Shown: positions 1 through 9,629 of the stretch, piece after piece
Layout of the letters: every line of letters begins with the position of its first letter
Position numbering within the stretch: the stretch's first letter is position 1
Assembly (NCBI RefSeq): GCF_019392335.1
Contig: NZ_JAHXRQ010000034.1
Coordinates: forward strand, 1 to 38,741
DNA length: 38,741 nt
Source of the DNA: Mameliella sp. CS4
Lineage (GTDB): Bacteria > Pseudomonadota > Alphaproteobacteria > Rhodobacterales > Rhodobacteraceae
Direction of reading: 5' to 3'
Position numbers and translations under genes: made by a program
The notes under the pieces: generated by a model
Seen by the model: only the letters and a program-made list of their open reading frames with translations
What the model was told of the DNA's origin: nothing
Database searches by the model: none

Positions 1-161
1 TCGGCGGCCTCGCAGGCCCGGTCGACCAGCGCCGGCGTGCCCACCGAATAATCATGCACCGGGCCATGCGCCGGCTCAGAGCGGAAGGTCGTCTCTCCAG
101 AGACCCACTCGCCCGCAATCAGGTGACGCCCGTGAGGGGTGAATGTGCTTTTGTCCAGCAT
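1..161 (-). CDS. Aldehyde dehydrogenase, N-terminal fragment (probable 2-oxoglutarate semialdehyde dehydrogenase)
   Basis: Only the first 53 codons are inside the window; the gene continues past the left edge. The translation starts MLDKSTFTPHGRHLIAGEWV, and the G-x-H-L-I-A-G-E-W-V stretch is typical of the N-terminus of NAD(P)-dependent aldehyde dehydrogenases. It begins 12 nt after the stop of the upstream keto-deoxy-acid dehydratase, on the same strand, so it is the next gene of the operon. From that context the likely substrate is 2-oxoglutarate semialdehyde, oxidised to 2-oxoglutarate as the last step of the oxidative pentose pathway. The catalytic Cys and Glu lie outside the window, so the substrate is inferred from the neighbours only. 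Confidence 0.72.
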   Translation of the reverse strand, partial: MLDKSTFTPHGRHLIAGEWVSGETTFRSEPAHGPVHDYSVGTPALVDRACEAA

Positions 162-173
162 GTCGAGAACTCC

Positions 174-1091
174 TTACTTGCCCCATTTCAGGGCGATGAG
201 GTCCAGGTCGCCCGCCAGTTGCAGCAGACGCTCCCGCGTGCGCGGGGTCATGGGTTTCAACGGATGGCGGACGTGATCGGATCCAATCACGCCGCCTTCT
301 TTCATGACCACCTTGCAGGCACGCAGCCCGCACTGGCGGTTTTCATGGTTGATGAGCGGCAGGCACTTGGTCCATTGCGCCAGCGCCGCGTCGGTGTCGT
401 CCGCAAGATAGCTGCGGATGATGACGCCGATATGCTCGCACTGCAGGCCCGAGGTCATGGTGCCGGTACAGCCCGCATCAAGATCCGCCAAGAGCGTCAC
501 CGCCTCCTCACCATCGAAGGGCCCGACGATGTCCTTGCCCCCGGCCTCGATCAACGCTGCCAGCTTGTCGGCGGCAAAGGGCATTTCCATCTTGAAATAG
601 CTGACGTTTTCCAGCTCGCGCGCCATGCGTGTCAACAAAGGCACCGACATCTGGCACCCCGAGAGCGGCGCGTCCTGCACCATGATCGGGATCGAGATCG
701 CGTCGGACACCGCGCGGAACTGCTCATAGATCCCGGCCTCGGAGGGAACCAGCCCGACACCGTGATAGGGTGGCATCATCATGACCATCGAGGCGCCCAG
801 CGCCTGCGCGGCCTTCGCCCGCGCGACCACGATTTCAGTGCTGAAATGGCTGATCGTCACGATCACCGGCACCCGGCCCGCAACATGTTCCAGGCTGATC
901 CGCATCAGCGTGGCACGTTCCTCATCCGACAGGACGAACTGTTCGGAATAGTTGGCGAGGATACAGATCGCATCGCCCCCCTGGTCGATAATGCAGTCCA
1001 GTACGCGGCGCATCCCCTCTTCGTCGACACGGCCATCGTCGTGGAAGGGCGTGGGCGCAACGGGGAGAATGCCGGTCAGCGGCGTTTTCAT
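174..1091 (-). CDS. DapA-superfamily dehydratase, probable L-2-keto-3-deoxyarabonate dehydratase
   Basis: A 305-aa TIM-barrel protein of the DHDPS/NAL superfamily. The opening G-I-L-P-V-A-P-T-P-F is the usual barrel start, and K167 in the S-Y-F-K-M-E segment sits where the family has its Schiff-base lysine. The usual Y-N-x-P/Y-D-x-P tyrosine motif is replaced by V-Q-D-A-P (138-142), so this is not an ordinary dihydrodipicolinate synthase. In the oxidative L-arabinose pathway a member of this family dehydrates and deaminates nothing else than L-2-keto-3-deoxyarabonate to 2-oxoglutarate semialdehyde, which fits the sugar dehydrogenase and aldonate dehydratase upstream and the aldehyde dehydrogenase downstream (no amine is involved in this reaction). 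The ATG at 1091 was chosen over upstream starts because GAAAGGACC lies at the right distance before it. It starts 37 nt after the dehydrogenase stop. Confidence 0.8.
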   Translation of the reverse strand: MKTPLTGILPVAPTPFHDDGRVDEEGMRRVLDCIIDQGGDAICILANYSEQFVLSDEERATLMRISLEHVAGRVPVIVTISHFSTEIVVARAKAAQALGASMVMMMPPYHGVGLVPSEAGIYEQFRAVSDAISIPIMVQDAPLSGCQMSVPLLTRMARELENVSYFKMEMPFAADKLAALIEAGGKDIVGPFDGEEAVTLLADLDAGCTGTMTSGLQCEHIGVIIRSYLADDTDAALAQWTKCLPLINHENRQCGLRACKVVMKEGGVIGSDHVRHPLKPMTPRTRERLLQLAGDLDLIALKWGK

Positions 1092-1128
1092 GGCGGGTCC
1101 TTTCAAACTCTTCGGCGCCTGCGCGCCT

Positions 1129-2055
1129 TTATTCGTGGAACGGGGCGACACTCACGCGGCGGCCCAGCAGGAAGGCGTCGGCCACATGGCGCATGGGCGA
1201 GAGATCCACGTCGCTGCCCCCCGTGGCGACCAGCTCGGCCATGCGGGCGTAAAGGCGCGGGTATTCGCCCGCCAGCGCCGGGCCGTCTGCGCTTTGCTCG
1301 ACACCGTCGATGACCATGCGCGCGCCGCCGTCATGCAGGGCCAGCATGCCCGCGTCCGTCTCGGCCTCGATGGTCCAGATCTGGTCGCCGTCCTGGCGCC
1401 AGTCAAAGACCGCCCCGACCTTGGCCCCTGCCGGGTGGGCAAAGCGCAGCGCGGCACCGATGGGGCCCTGCTTGTTCTCGGGCACTTCCAGCGTGGCCTC
1501 GGTCAGGTGGATCGCGTCAGGCAGGATTTCCGTCAGGATCGACAGCGCATTGATGCCCGGATCGAAGACCCCCAAGCCGCCCGGTTCCCAGATCCAGTCC
1601 TGGCCCGGGTGCCAGCGGCGCACGTCCTCTTTCCAGGTGATCTGCAGTCGGCGCAGGGTCTTGTCCGCCAGCCAGGCCTTGGCCGCGCCCACCATCGGTG
1701 CCTCGCGCGAGTGCCATGTGGCATAAAGCGAGACCCGTTGCGCGCGCGCCATGTCGATCAGCCGGTGACATTCCGACAATGAGGCGCCGGGTGGTTTTTC
1801 CAGCATGACGTGCCGACCGGCCGCGATGGCGGCGGCGGCATAGTCGAACCGTGGCACCGGCGGCAGGCAAAGCGAGACCACGCGAATGTCACTGCGCCGC
1901 TCCAGCAGTTCGGCGAAATCGGTGAAGCTTTCGACCCCCTCGACGCTGCCCTTGCGCGAGACGGTGGCGGCAAGATCCCAGTCCGGCGAGGCGGCGATGG
2001 CCGGAACGTGCTGATCCAGCGCGATCTTGCCGATTCCAACAAGTGCGATTTCCAT
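1129..2055 (-). CDS. Gfo/Idh/MocA sugar 1-dehydrogenase (L-arabinose/D-galactose 1-dehydrogenase type)
   Basis: A 308-aa oxidoreductase. The N-terminal Rossmann fold opens V-G-I-G-K-I-A, and the E-K-P-P motif (86-89) carries the conserved catalytic lysine K87. The stretches W-H-S-R-E-A-P-M and G-G-L-G-V-F-D-P-G-I-N-A-L are typical of the L-arabinose/D-galactose 1-dehydrogenases of Azospirillum and rhizobia. It should oxidise the pyranose to the aldonolactone with NAD(P)+ in the cytoplasm. The ATG at 2055 shares its A with the TGA stop of the aldonate dehydratase upstream (TGATG), so the two are probably translationally coupled. A TTG three bases earlier is the alternative start. Whether arabinose, galactose or fucose is preferred cannot be read from the sequence. 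Confidence 0.85.
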   Translation of the reverse strand: MEIALVGIGKIALDQHVPAIAASPDWDLAATVSRKGSVEGVESFTDFAELLERRSDIRVVSLCLPPVPRFDYAAAAIAAGRHVMLEKPPGASLSECHRLIDMARAQRVSLYATWHSREAPMVGAAKAWLADKTLRRLQITWKEDVRRWHPGQDWIWEPGGLGVFDPGINALSILTEILPDAIHLTEATLEVPENKQGPIGAALRFAHPAGAKVGAVFDWRQDGDQIWTIEAETDAGMLALHDGGARMVIDGVEQSADGPALAGEYPRLYARMAELVATGGSDVDLSPMRHVADAFLLGRRVSVAPFHE

Positions 2056-3797
2056 CAATGCGAGTCCCTTCCGACCGGGGCGCCACGGCAGCCCTTGAGA
2101 AAATCCAGGTCGGCGCCGGTGTCGGCGCCCTGAACATGCTGCTGGTGCAGCCAGGCATAACCACTCTCCGGGCGCTCATGCGTGGGTTTCCAGTCCGCAA
2201 GGCGGGCCTGCAGTTCCGCGTCGGAGATATCAAGGTGCACGCGCCGCGCGGGCACGTCGACCTCGATCATGTCGCCGTTTTTCACCACGGCCAGCGGGCC
2301 GCCTGCTGCGGCTTCGGGCGAGGTGTGCAGGATCACGGTGCCGTAGGCGGTGCCGGACATGCGCGCATCCGAAATGCGGATCATGTCCTTGATGCCTTTT
2401 TTCAGCACCTTGGGCGGCAGGCCCATGTTGCCGACCTCGGACATGCCGGGATAGCCCTTTGGCCCGCAGTTCTTGAGCACCATGATGCAGGTCTCGTCGA
2501 TGTCCAGGTCGTCGTCATTGATCTTGGCCTTGTAGTCGTCGATATCCTCGAAGACGACCGCCCTGCCCCGGTGCTGCATCAGGTGTTTCGACGCGGCGGA
2601 GGGTTTAAGCACCGCGCCCTTGGGGGCGAGGTTGCCCTTGAGCACGGCGATCCCGCCCTGGTCGGTCAGCGGTTTGTCGACCGGCAGGATCACGTCCTCG
2701 TTCCAGTTCTTCGCCTCCTTGACCTCGTCCCAGATCGTGCTCCCCGAAACGGTCAGGGCCTCCTTGTGCAGCTTGCCGCCCTCGCCCAACCGTTTCAGCA
2801 CGACCGGCAGGCCACCGGCGTAAAAGAACTCCTCCATCAGGTAGTCGCCCGAGGGCTGGAGGTTGAGGATCGTCGCCACGTCCCGGCCGCAGCGGTCCCA
2901 GTCGTCCAGCGTGATGTCCACGCCGACACGGCCCGCGATGGCCAGGAGGTGCACCACCGTGTTGGTCGAGCCGCCCACGGCGCCATTGGTGCGGATCGCG
3001 TTTTCAAAGGCCTCTCGGGTCAGGATATCCGAGGGTTTCAGATCGTCCTTGACCATCTGCACGATGCGGCGGCCCGTCAGCTGCGCCATGACGCGGCGGC
3101 GGCTGTCCACCGCCGGGATTGCCGCGTTTCCGGACAACGCCATGCCCAGCGCCTCGCACATCGAGGCCATGCTGGAGGCGGTGCCCATCGTGTTGCAGGT
3201 GCCCGAGGAGCGGGTGACCGCCGCCTCGGCATCGAGAAATTCCTGCTGCGTCATCTCGCCGGCCTTCACCGCCTCGGAAAAGCGCCAGAGGTGGGTGCCC
3301 GCGCCGACGCGTTCGCCCTGGAACCAGCCGTTCAGCATCGGCCCGCCGGTCACGACGATAGACGGCAGATCGCAGGAGGCGGCAGCCATCAGCAGCGAGG
3401 GCGTGGTCTTGTCACAGCCGACCATCAGCACGCAGCCGTCCATCGGCTGGCCGCGGATCTGTTCCTCGATCGACAGCGCGGCGAGGTTGCGGAACATCAT
3501 CGCCGTGGGGCGAAAAGTGTTTTCCGAGGCGCTGAAGACCGGCACCTCGGCCGGAAAACCGCCGGCCTCCCAGATGCCTGCCTTCACCTTTTCCGCCAGT
3601 TCGCGCAGGTGGCCGTTGCAGGGAGTCAGTTCCGACCAGGTGTTCAGGATGCCGATGATCGGGCGCCCGTCGAACAGATCCTCGGGGTAGCCCTGGTTCT
3701 TGAGCCAGCCGCGATGATAAATCACGTCCTTGGTGCTGCCGCCGTACCATTCCTGGCTGCGCAGCTTGCGGGGCCATTCTGCCGGTTTGAACGCCAT
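2055..3797 (-). CDS. IlvD/EDD-family aldonate dehydratase (L-arabonate dehydratase type)
   Basis: A 580-aa iron-sulfur dehydratase. The three cysteines of the IlvD/EDD family cluster are visible: C60 in E-L-T-P-C-N-G-H, C128 in V-G-C-D-K-T-T-P and C201 in S-G-T-C-N-T-M-G. K130 of the C-D-K motif, the likely Mg-carbamate lysine, is present, as is the S-D-A-R-M-S-G-T-A-Y-G segment with the conserved catalytic serine. The N-terminus M-A-F-K-P-A-E-W-P-R-K-L-R-S-Q-E-W-Y is typical of sugar-acid dehydratases rather than of branched-chain IlvD. The role is dehydration of L-arabonate (or a related aldonate) to the 2-keto-3-deoxy acid. It is preceded by a strong AGAGGAGG ribosome site and by an intercistronic hairpin. 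The operon context makes this a catabolic enzyme, not the isoleucine/valine one. Confidence 0.86.
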   Translation of the reverse strand: MAFKPAEWPRKLRSQEWYGGSTKDVIYHRGWLKNQGYPEDLFDGRPIIGILNTWSELTPCNGHLRELAEKVKAGIWEAGGFPAEVPVFSASENTFRPTAMMFRNLAALSIEEQIRGQPMDGCVLMVGCDKTTPSLLMAAASCDLPSIVVTGGPMLNGWFQGERVGAGTHLWRFSEAVKAGEMTQQEFLDAEAAVTRSSGTCNTMGTASSMASMCEALGMALSGNAAIPAVDSRRRVMAQLTGRRIVQMVKDDLKPSDILTREAFENAIRTNGAVGGSTNTVVHLLAIAGRVGVDITLDDWDRCGRDVATILNLQPSGDYLMEEFFYAGGLPVVLKRLGEGGKLHKEALTVSGSTIWDEVKEAKNWNEDVILPVDKPLTDQGGIAVLKGNLAPKGAVLKPSAASKHLMQHRGRAVVFEDIDDYKAKINDDDLDIDETCIMVLKNCGPKGYPGMSEVGNMGLPPKVLKKGIKDMIRISDARMSGTAYGTVILHTSPEAAAGGPLAVVKNGDMIEVDVPARRVHLDISDAELQARLADWKPTHERPESGYAWLHQQHVQGADTGADLDFLKGCRGAPVGRDSH

Positions 3798-3828
3798 CTG
3801 CTTGCCTCCTCTCTTCAGGGAGATGCCT

Positions 3829-3866
3829 GCGAAAGTGCCCCGGGGTTAGCGCCGGGGTACTTTCGC
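3829..3866 (-). promoter_or_regulatory. Intercistronic hairpin between transporter and catabolic genes
   Basis: An inverted repeat with 15-nt arms (3829-3843 and 3852-3866) pairing at 14 of 15 positions around an 8-nt loop. It sits in the 78-nt gap between the permease stop and the dehydratase start. No U-run follows it in the direction of transcription, so it is unlikely to be a complete terminator. A role in protecting the transporter part of the mRNA from 3' exonucleases, or in partial attenuation, is inference. Confidence 0.6.
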
Positions 3867-3875
3867 CACGCATCG

Positions 3876-5111
3876 TCACCCTTGTTTCGATTTGTTGTAG
3901 ACGTCGAAGATCACGGCAGCGAGCAGCACCAGGCCCTTGATCATCTGCTGATAGTCGATGCCGATGCCCATGATCGACATGCCGTTGTTCAGCACACCCA
4001 TCAGAAAGGCGCCGACAACGGCCCCCACGATCTTGCCGACGCCACCCGACATCGAGGCCCCGCCAATGAAGACGGCGGCAATCACGTCAAGCTCCAGCGC
4101 GAAACCCGCCTTTGGCGTGGCCGAGTTCAGGCGTGCGGCAAAGACCATGCCCGCGATCCCGGCCAGGACGCCCATGTTGACGAAAGCAAGGAAGGTCAGG
4201 CGCTCGGTCTTGATGCCCGAGAGTTTCGCCGCCTTTTCGTTGCCGCCCAGCGCATAGATGCGCCGGCCCGTCACCGTGCGCCCTGTGAAGAAGGCATAGA
4301 TGATGGTCAGCACACCCATCGTGATCAGAACGTTGGGCAGACCGCGGAAGGTCGACAGCTTGAACAGGATGAAGATCAGCGCAATCGCGACAATGCCGAT
4401 GCGCGCGATGAAGAAGGCCTGCGGTTCGCCCGCCATGCCATAGGCCTTGTTCTGGGCGCGTGCCTTCAGCTCCATCCAGACGATCAGCCCGGCGGCAACA
4501 AGGCCGGTGCCCAGCGCCAGCACGTTGACACGTTTCTGACCCAGCAGGTCGGCAACGGTCTGACTCACGCCCGAGGGAAAGATGTCCGGCACGAACCCGT
4601 TGGCCAGCATCTGGAATTCACGCGGGAACGGACCCAGCGACTGGCCTTCGAGCAGCCAGAGCGAAGCGCCCCGGAACACCAGCATCCCCGCCAGCGTGAC
4701 GATGAACGACGGGATCTTCCAGTAGGCGATCCAATAGCCCTGCGCGGCGCCGATCAGGCCGCCCGCGACAAGGCAGGTGACCATGGTGACCGCCGTCGAC
4801 AGTTCCCATTCCACGATCATGACGGCGGCCAGTGCGCCGACGAACCCCATGACCGACCCCACCGAAAGGTCGATGTTGCCCGAGACGATGACAATCAGCA
4901 TCCCCAGCGCCATGATGACGATATAGCTGTTCTGCAACAGCAGGTTGGTGACGTTCACCGGCTTCAGAAGCGTGCCCTCGGTGACGATCTGGAAGAAGGC
5001 CATGATCGCGATCAGCGCGAACAGCAGCCCGTATTCGCGCAGGTGGCGGACGAGGTATTCGCCGATCCCCTGCTTTTCGGGCGCCTCGGCCCCGTGCTCT
5101 GCAATGTCCAT
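3876..5111 (-). CDS. gguB: Sugar ABC transporter permease (GguB/XylH type)
   Basis: A 411-aa integral inner-membrane permease of the ribose/xylose branch of ABC importers. Many hydrophobic helices are visible, together with the conserved V-S-G-N-I-D-L-S-V-G-S segment (about residues 78-88) and the A-A-V-F-I-G-G-A-S-M-S-G-G-G-V-G-K segment near the C-terminus, both hallmarks of the family (BPD_transp_2). About 400 residues matches GguB/XylH rather than the roughly 330 of RbsC. It works with the ATPase upstream (12-nt gap) and the ChvE-like binding protein to import aldoses. ATG 5111 is preferred to the TTG codon one position earlier. The symbol is assigned on family and synteny with chvE-gguA-gguB. 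Confidence 0.87.
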   Translation of the reverse strand: MDIAEHGAEAPEKQGIGEYLVRHLREYGLLFALIAIMAFFQIVTEGTLLKPVNVTNLLLQNSYIVIMALGMLIVIVSGNIDLSVGSVMGFVGALAAVMIVEWELSTAVTMVTCLVAGGLIGAAQGYWIAYWKIPSFIVTLAGMLVFRGASLWLLEGQSLGPFPREFQMLANGFVPDIFPSGVSQTVADLLGQKRVNVLALGTGLVAAGLIVWMELKARAQNKAYGMAGEPQAFFIARIGIVAIALIFILFKLSTFRGLPNVLITMGVLTIIYAFFTGRTVTGRRIYALGGNEKAAKLSGIKTERLTFLAFVNMGVLAGIAGMVFAARLNSATPKAGFALELDVIAAVFIGGASMSGGVGKIVGAVVGAFLMGVLNNGMSIMGIGIDYQQMIKGLVLLAAVIFDVYNKSKQG

Positions 5112-5123
5112 CAAGAGGCTCCC

Positions 5124-6644
<1,521 letters not shown>

Positions 6645-6712
6645 CCCCACTCCCCAATTTTCTGGTGATTGCCAAGGTCCGCCCGCCGCCGTGACGCCGG
6701 ACGAACCCCGGG

Positions 6713-6726
6713 AGTAACCGGTTACT
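6713..6726. repeat. Perfect 14-bp palindrome over the sugar-binding-protein stop codon
   Basis: AGTAACCGGTTACT is its own reverse complement and contains the TAA stop of the binding-protein gene. With no loop it cannot form a useful RNA hairpin, so if it means anything it would be a DNA-level site. It may be chance. Confidence 0.3.
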
Positions 6727-7768
6727 GGACCTGGTCCATCGTGTAGTAGCCGGAGCCGATGATCACATCTTCCCAGTTGGACAGGTCGACCGAGACCGGT
6801 TCCAGCAGGTAGGAGGGCACGACCTTGACGCCGTTGTCATAGGTGGTGGTGTCGTTGATCTCGGGCTCGCCGCCTTTCAGCAGGGCCTCGACCATGCCGA
6901 CGGTCACGCGCGCCAGTTCGCGGGTGTCCTTGAAGACGGTCGAATACTGCTCGCCCGCCAGCATCGACTTGACCGAGCGGATCTCGGCGTCCTGACCGGT
7001 GACAATCGGCATTTTCAGATCGCCCGAGCCATAGCCCACGCCCTTGAGCGAGGAGATGATGCCGATGGACAGGCCATCGTAGGGCGACAGGACGCCGTGC
7101 ACGCGTTCGTCGGTGTAATGCGCCGACAGCAGGTTATCCATGCGCGCCTGCGCCACCGCGCCGTCCCAGCGCAGGGTGCCGACCGTGTCCATGCCCATCT
7201 GGCCGGACAGGATGTTGATGGTGCCGTCGTCGATCAGCGGCTGCAGGACCGACATCGCGCCATCGTAGAAGAAATAGGCGTTGTTGTCGTCCGGCGAGCC
7301 GCCGAACAATTCGACATTGTAGGGGCCGTCGCCAAAGCGCTCCTTGAGGCCGTCCACAAGGCTGGTGGCCTGCTGCACGCCGACCTTGAAGTTGTCGAAG
7401 GTCGCGTAATAGCTGACGTATTCGCTGTCGCGGATCAGGCGGTCATATGCGATCACCTGGATATCCGCGTAATAGGCGTTTTCCAGCGCGCTCGACAGGG
7501 TGGTGCCGTCGATGGCGGCGATCACCAGCACGTCGACGCCATTGGTGATCATGTTCTCGATCTGCGCCAGCTGGTTGGGAATGTCGTCCTCGGCGTATTG
7601 CAGGATGGTTTCATAGCCTGCGGCCTTGAATTGTTCGACCATCGACTCGCCGTCAGAGATCCAGCGCGACGAGGACTTCGTCGGCATAGCGATGCCAACG
7701 GTTTCGGCCACGGCGCCATAGCTGGACAGCGCCACTGCCGCCGAAGCGAGCAGAAGTTTCATGTTCAT
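6722..7768 (-). CDS. chvE: Periplasmic aldose-binding protein (ChvE type)
   Basis: A 348-aa precursor. A Sec signal peptide is clear: M-N-M-K-L-L-L start, hydrophobic core, and A-V-A before residue 22 (mature start about E22). The mature part is a periplasmic-binding-protein type I fold (Peripla_BP_4). The segments G-I-A-M-P-T-K-S-S-x-R-W-I-S-D-G and V-I-A-Y-D-R-L-I are typical of ChvE, the arabinose/galactose/glucose-binding protein of rhizobia and agrobacteria. It captures sugar for the GguAB transporter. It is the first gene of the operon, with GGGAGG six bases before ATG 7768, and faces the LysR gene. In Agrobacterium ChvE also feeds a sensor kinase; nothing here shows that role. Confidence 0.88.
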   Translation of the reverse strand: MNMKLLLASAAVALSSYGAVAETVGIAMPTKSSSRWISDGESMVEQFKAAGYETILQYAEDDIPNQLAQIENMITNGVDVLVIAAIDGTTLSSALENAYYADIQVIAYDRLIRDSEYVSYYATFDNFKVGVQQATSLVDGLKERFGDGPYNVELFGGSPDDNNAYFFYDGAMSVLQPLIDDGTINILSGQMGMDTVGTLRWDGAVAQARMDNLLSAHYTDERVHGVLSPYDGLSIGIISSLKGVGYGSGDLKMPIVTGQDAEIRSVKSMLAGEQYSTVFKDTRELARVTVGMVEALLKGGEPEINDTTTYDNGVKVVPSYLLEPVSVDLSNWEDVIIGSGYYTMDQVQ

Positions 7769-7924
7769 TGGTAGCCTCCCAAGGTCGGCGCCCGCCCTCC
7801 TGCGGCGACGCCTGATCTGTGTTTCGGACCCAGTGGATCCGGACGCGACCGTAAGACGGGGCTGTATACCTGTAAAATTCCGATTATGATGACCTCCATA
7901 TCAAAAACGATATGGAGCTGCGCG
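7769..7924. promoter_or_regulatory. Divergent control region between chvE-like operon and LysR gene
   Basis: A 156-bp gap between two divergent genes that must hold the operon promoter and the LysR promoter. The part next to the LysR gene (about 7865-7912) is markedly AT-richer than its surroundings. LysR proteins usually bind such divergent regions with a sugar or sugar acid as effector. No individual -35/-10 boxes could be called with confidence. Confidence 0.5.
7894..7917 (+). promoter_or_regulatory. Inverted repeat that would bury the LysR ribosome-binding site
   Basis: CTCCATATC (7894-7902) and GATATGGAG (7909-7917) are perfect 9-nt arms around a 6-nt loop. The GGAG at 7914-7917 is the only ribosome-binding site before the LysR start at 7925, and it lies in the 3' arm. 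The element can be read as an operator dyad, as an RNA hairpin limiting LysR translation, or both. Confidence 0.5.
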
Positions 7925-8842
7925 ATGGACATCGCCCGCCGGATCAAACCCGCGCACCTGGACCTGGTGCTGAAGATCGCCGAGACGCAGCAGCTGCAAC
8001 TGGCCGCGCAGGCGGTCGCGATCTCGCAGCCCGCCGCCTCGCGCATCCTGGCCGAGATCGAGACCAACATCGGCAGCCCCCTCTTCGTCCGCCACCCCAA
8101 GGGCATGGTCATGTCGCAGGCCGGAGAGGTCTTTGTCCGCCACGCGCGGGTGATCCTGGCCGAGGTACGCACGCTGGAGGACGAGTTGCGCCATATCCAG
8201 TCCGGCGACCTGGGCGAGGTGCGGGTGGGCTCCGTCACCGGCCCGGCGGTGGGTGTCCTGATGCCCGCCGTGCAGGCGGTGCAGCAGGACAGTCCCGACC
8301 TGGAAATCAGCGTCGACGTGGCGCCCTCGCGCGTGCTGATCCGTGACCTGGAGGAAGGACGGTATGACTTTGTGCTGGGACGCATTCCGCCGGGCCACGA
8401 CAGCCGTTTGTTCCACGTCCACCCGGCCCGGACCGAGGTCGTGGCCCTGCTGGTGCATGACAAGCATCCGCTGGCGTCCCGCCAGGACGTCGAAGTGTCA
8501 GAGCTGACCGGCTACCCTTGGGTGATGCAGGAACGCGGCATGCCGATCCGAGAGTCTGTCGAGGCCGCCTTTCACACTGCCGGGGTTCCGATCCCGCCCA
8601 GGGTGCTCAACAGTTCGTCCCTGTTGGTGGCGCTGGCGCAGGTGGCGCGCGTTCAGGCCATCGTGCCGCAGTCGAACGAGGTCAAGGAACTGCTGGTGCG
8701 TTCCGACATCGGCGCCAACCTGACCGCGCTGCAACTGCGCCGCTCGATCGTCGTGCCGCCCTACTTCGTCCTGCGAGACGGCAGCCGCAAGCTTTCGCGC
8801 GCCGCCGAACGCCTGTTGCAAGAGGTGCTGGCACGGATCTGA
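7925..8842 (+). CDS. gbpR: LysR-family regulator, probable galactose/arabinose-operon regulator (GbpR type)
   Basis: A 305-aa LysR-type transcription factor. The N-terminal winged HTH is at about residues 10-65, with Q-L-A-A-Q-A-V-A-I-S-Q-P-A-A-S-R-I-L as the recognition part. The C-terminal effector domain follows (about 95-300), with V-R-V-G-S-V-T-G-P opening its first subdomain. It is divergent from the sugar-binding-protein operon, the arrangement of gbpR and chvE in Agrobacterium, so it probably controls that operon in response to arabinose, galactose or a pathway intermediate. ATG 7925 is preferred to the ATGs near 7886 because a GGAG precedes it and the known family starts at M-D-I-A-R-R-like sequences. 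Confidence 0.8.
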   Translation: MDIARRIKPAHLDLVLKIAETQQLQLAAQAVAISQPAASRILAEIETNIGSPLFVRHPKGMVMSQAGEVFVRHARVILAEVRTLEDELRHIQSGDLGEVRVGSVTGPAVGVLMPAVQAVQQDSPDLEISVDVAPSRVLIRDLEEGRYDFVLGRIPPGHDSRLFHVHPARTEVVALLVHDKHPLASRQDVEVSELTGYPWVMQERGMPIRESVEAAFHTAGVPIPPRVLNSSSLLVALAQVARVQAIVPQSNEVKELLVRSDIGANLTALQLRRSIVVPPYFVLRDGSRKLSRAAERLLQEVLARI

Positions 8843-9196
8843 CCGCCCAGCGGTTTGTCGGGAACGGGCCTGCCTGCCCGTCACGATCTGCGGACCGGCG
8901 GTCATATGCGTCGAGGCCCGGGTGCTCAGGCAGTCTCAGCCCCCTGTTGTCGCTGACACGCGCGCGCCAGATGCAGGCTGCCCCGCCGGTGTGTCTTGAC
9001 TGGATATGCGGCGAAGGCGTCAGCCGGGAATCTCGAGTTGGAGCGGTCGCGGCCACTTCGAACCTTGGCCCCGTCGATCTTTGGAAGCGTCATCTTCCGA
9101 CCCTTGCGCCAAATGATTTGCGGCACAGGTCGCGACACAGGCCCACGTGCAAGCCCTTGATATGGCTTACGCTCATGGTTTCTATGGTGAAGAAAA
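8843..9196. other. Gene-poor stretch
   Basis: 354 bp between the LysR gene and the tRNA gene without a gene I can support. A minus-strand reading frame of 55 codons from ATG 9093, starting M-T-L-P-K-I-D-G-A-K and ending at 8926, has a weak AAGGGTCGG upstream. Its sequence is not recognised and could be a decayed fragment. No clear promoter or hairpin stands out. Confidence 0.4.
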
Positions 9197-9283
9197 TGGT
9201 GCGGTCGAGAAGACTCGAACTTCCACGGGAGTTACCCCACAGCGACCTCAACGCTGCGCGTCTACCAATTCCGCCACGACCGC
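9197..9283 (-). tRNA. tRNA-Leu (anticodon GAG)
   Basis: The minus strand folds as a class II tRNA of 87 nt including an encoded CCA (9197-9199). Acceptor arms GCGGTCG and CGACCGC pair perfectly, with discriminator A at 9200. The anticodon loop T-T-G-A-G-G-T gives anticodon GAG, reading the leucine codons CUC and CUU. A long variable arm and the T-loop G-T-T-C-G-A-G-T are present, as expected for tRNA-Leu. Confidence 0.95.
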
Positions 9284-9629
9284 ACTGTCCTGACTTGGTG
9301 GGAGGCTCTCTAGCGAAGGCCGGGGACGATGTGAAGAGGAAAAACGACAAAAACCTGTTCCGCTCCGAAACTCCTGATGTGTCGCATCAGGCAAGCGCGC
9401 CTGTGTCGCACGGACGCCCGGATCAACACCCCACCACCCAGACCAAACCGCTTGAGCCGCGCCTCAGGCGCATCATGAAACGGGCCGCGGGTCATCACCC
9501 GCACCGGGTACAGCGTGAAAGGCCTGGCCACGCCGTGGGCATCCCAGCAGAGCATGCGCATCTCGGCCGCTGGGCGTGCGGTCCGGCCCTCGGACGGCAA
9601 AGCGCCTCCGCGCGGCGCGCTGGTGGCGC
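9284..9629. other. Gene-poor stretch upstream of lipB region
   Basis: 346 bp with no supported gene. A minus-strand open frame (9310-9600) has GC-rich third positions in its first half but no recognisable domain, and its tail becomes unlike coding sequence. A small dyad, CCTGATG (9373-9379) with CATCAGG (9385-9391), is present and could be a weak terminator or nothing. Confidence 0.35.

Noticed and set aside
2055..3797. The dehydratase as branched-chain IlvD
   Set aside because: Its N-terminus is of the sugar-acid dehydratase type and it sits in a sugar catabolic operon far from ilvC.
8926..9093. A 55-codon minus-strand frame starting M-T-L-P-K-I-D-G-A-K
   Set aside because: Faint likeness to the N-terminus of cupin proteins, but no cupin motif follows and codon use is poor; not enough to call a gene.
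9310..9600. A 96-codon minus-strand frame with GC-rich third positions
   Set aside because: No recognisable domain, no good ribosome site, overlaps the plus-strand frame before lipB, and its C-terminal half is unlike coding sequence.
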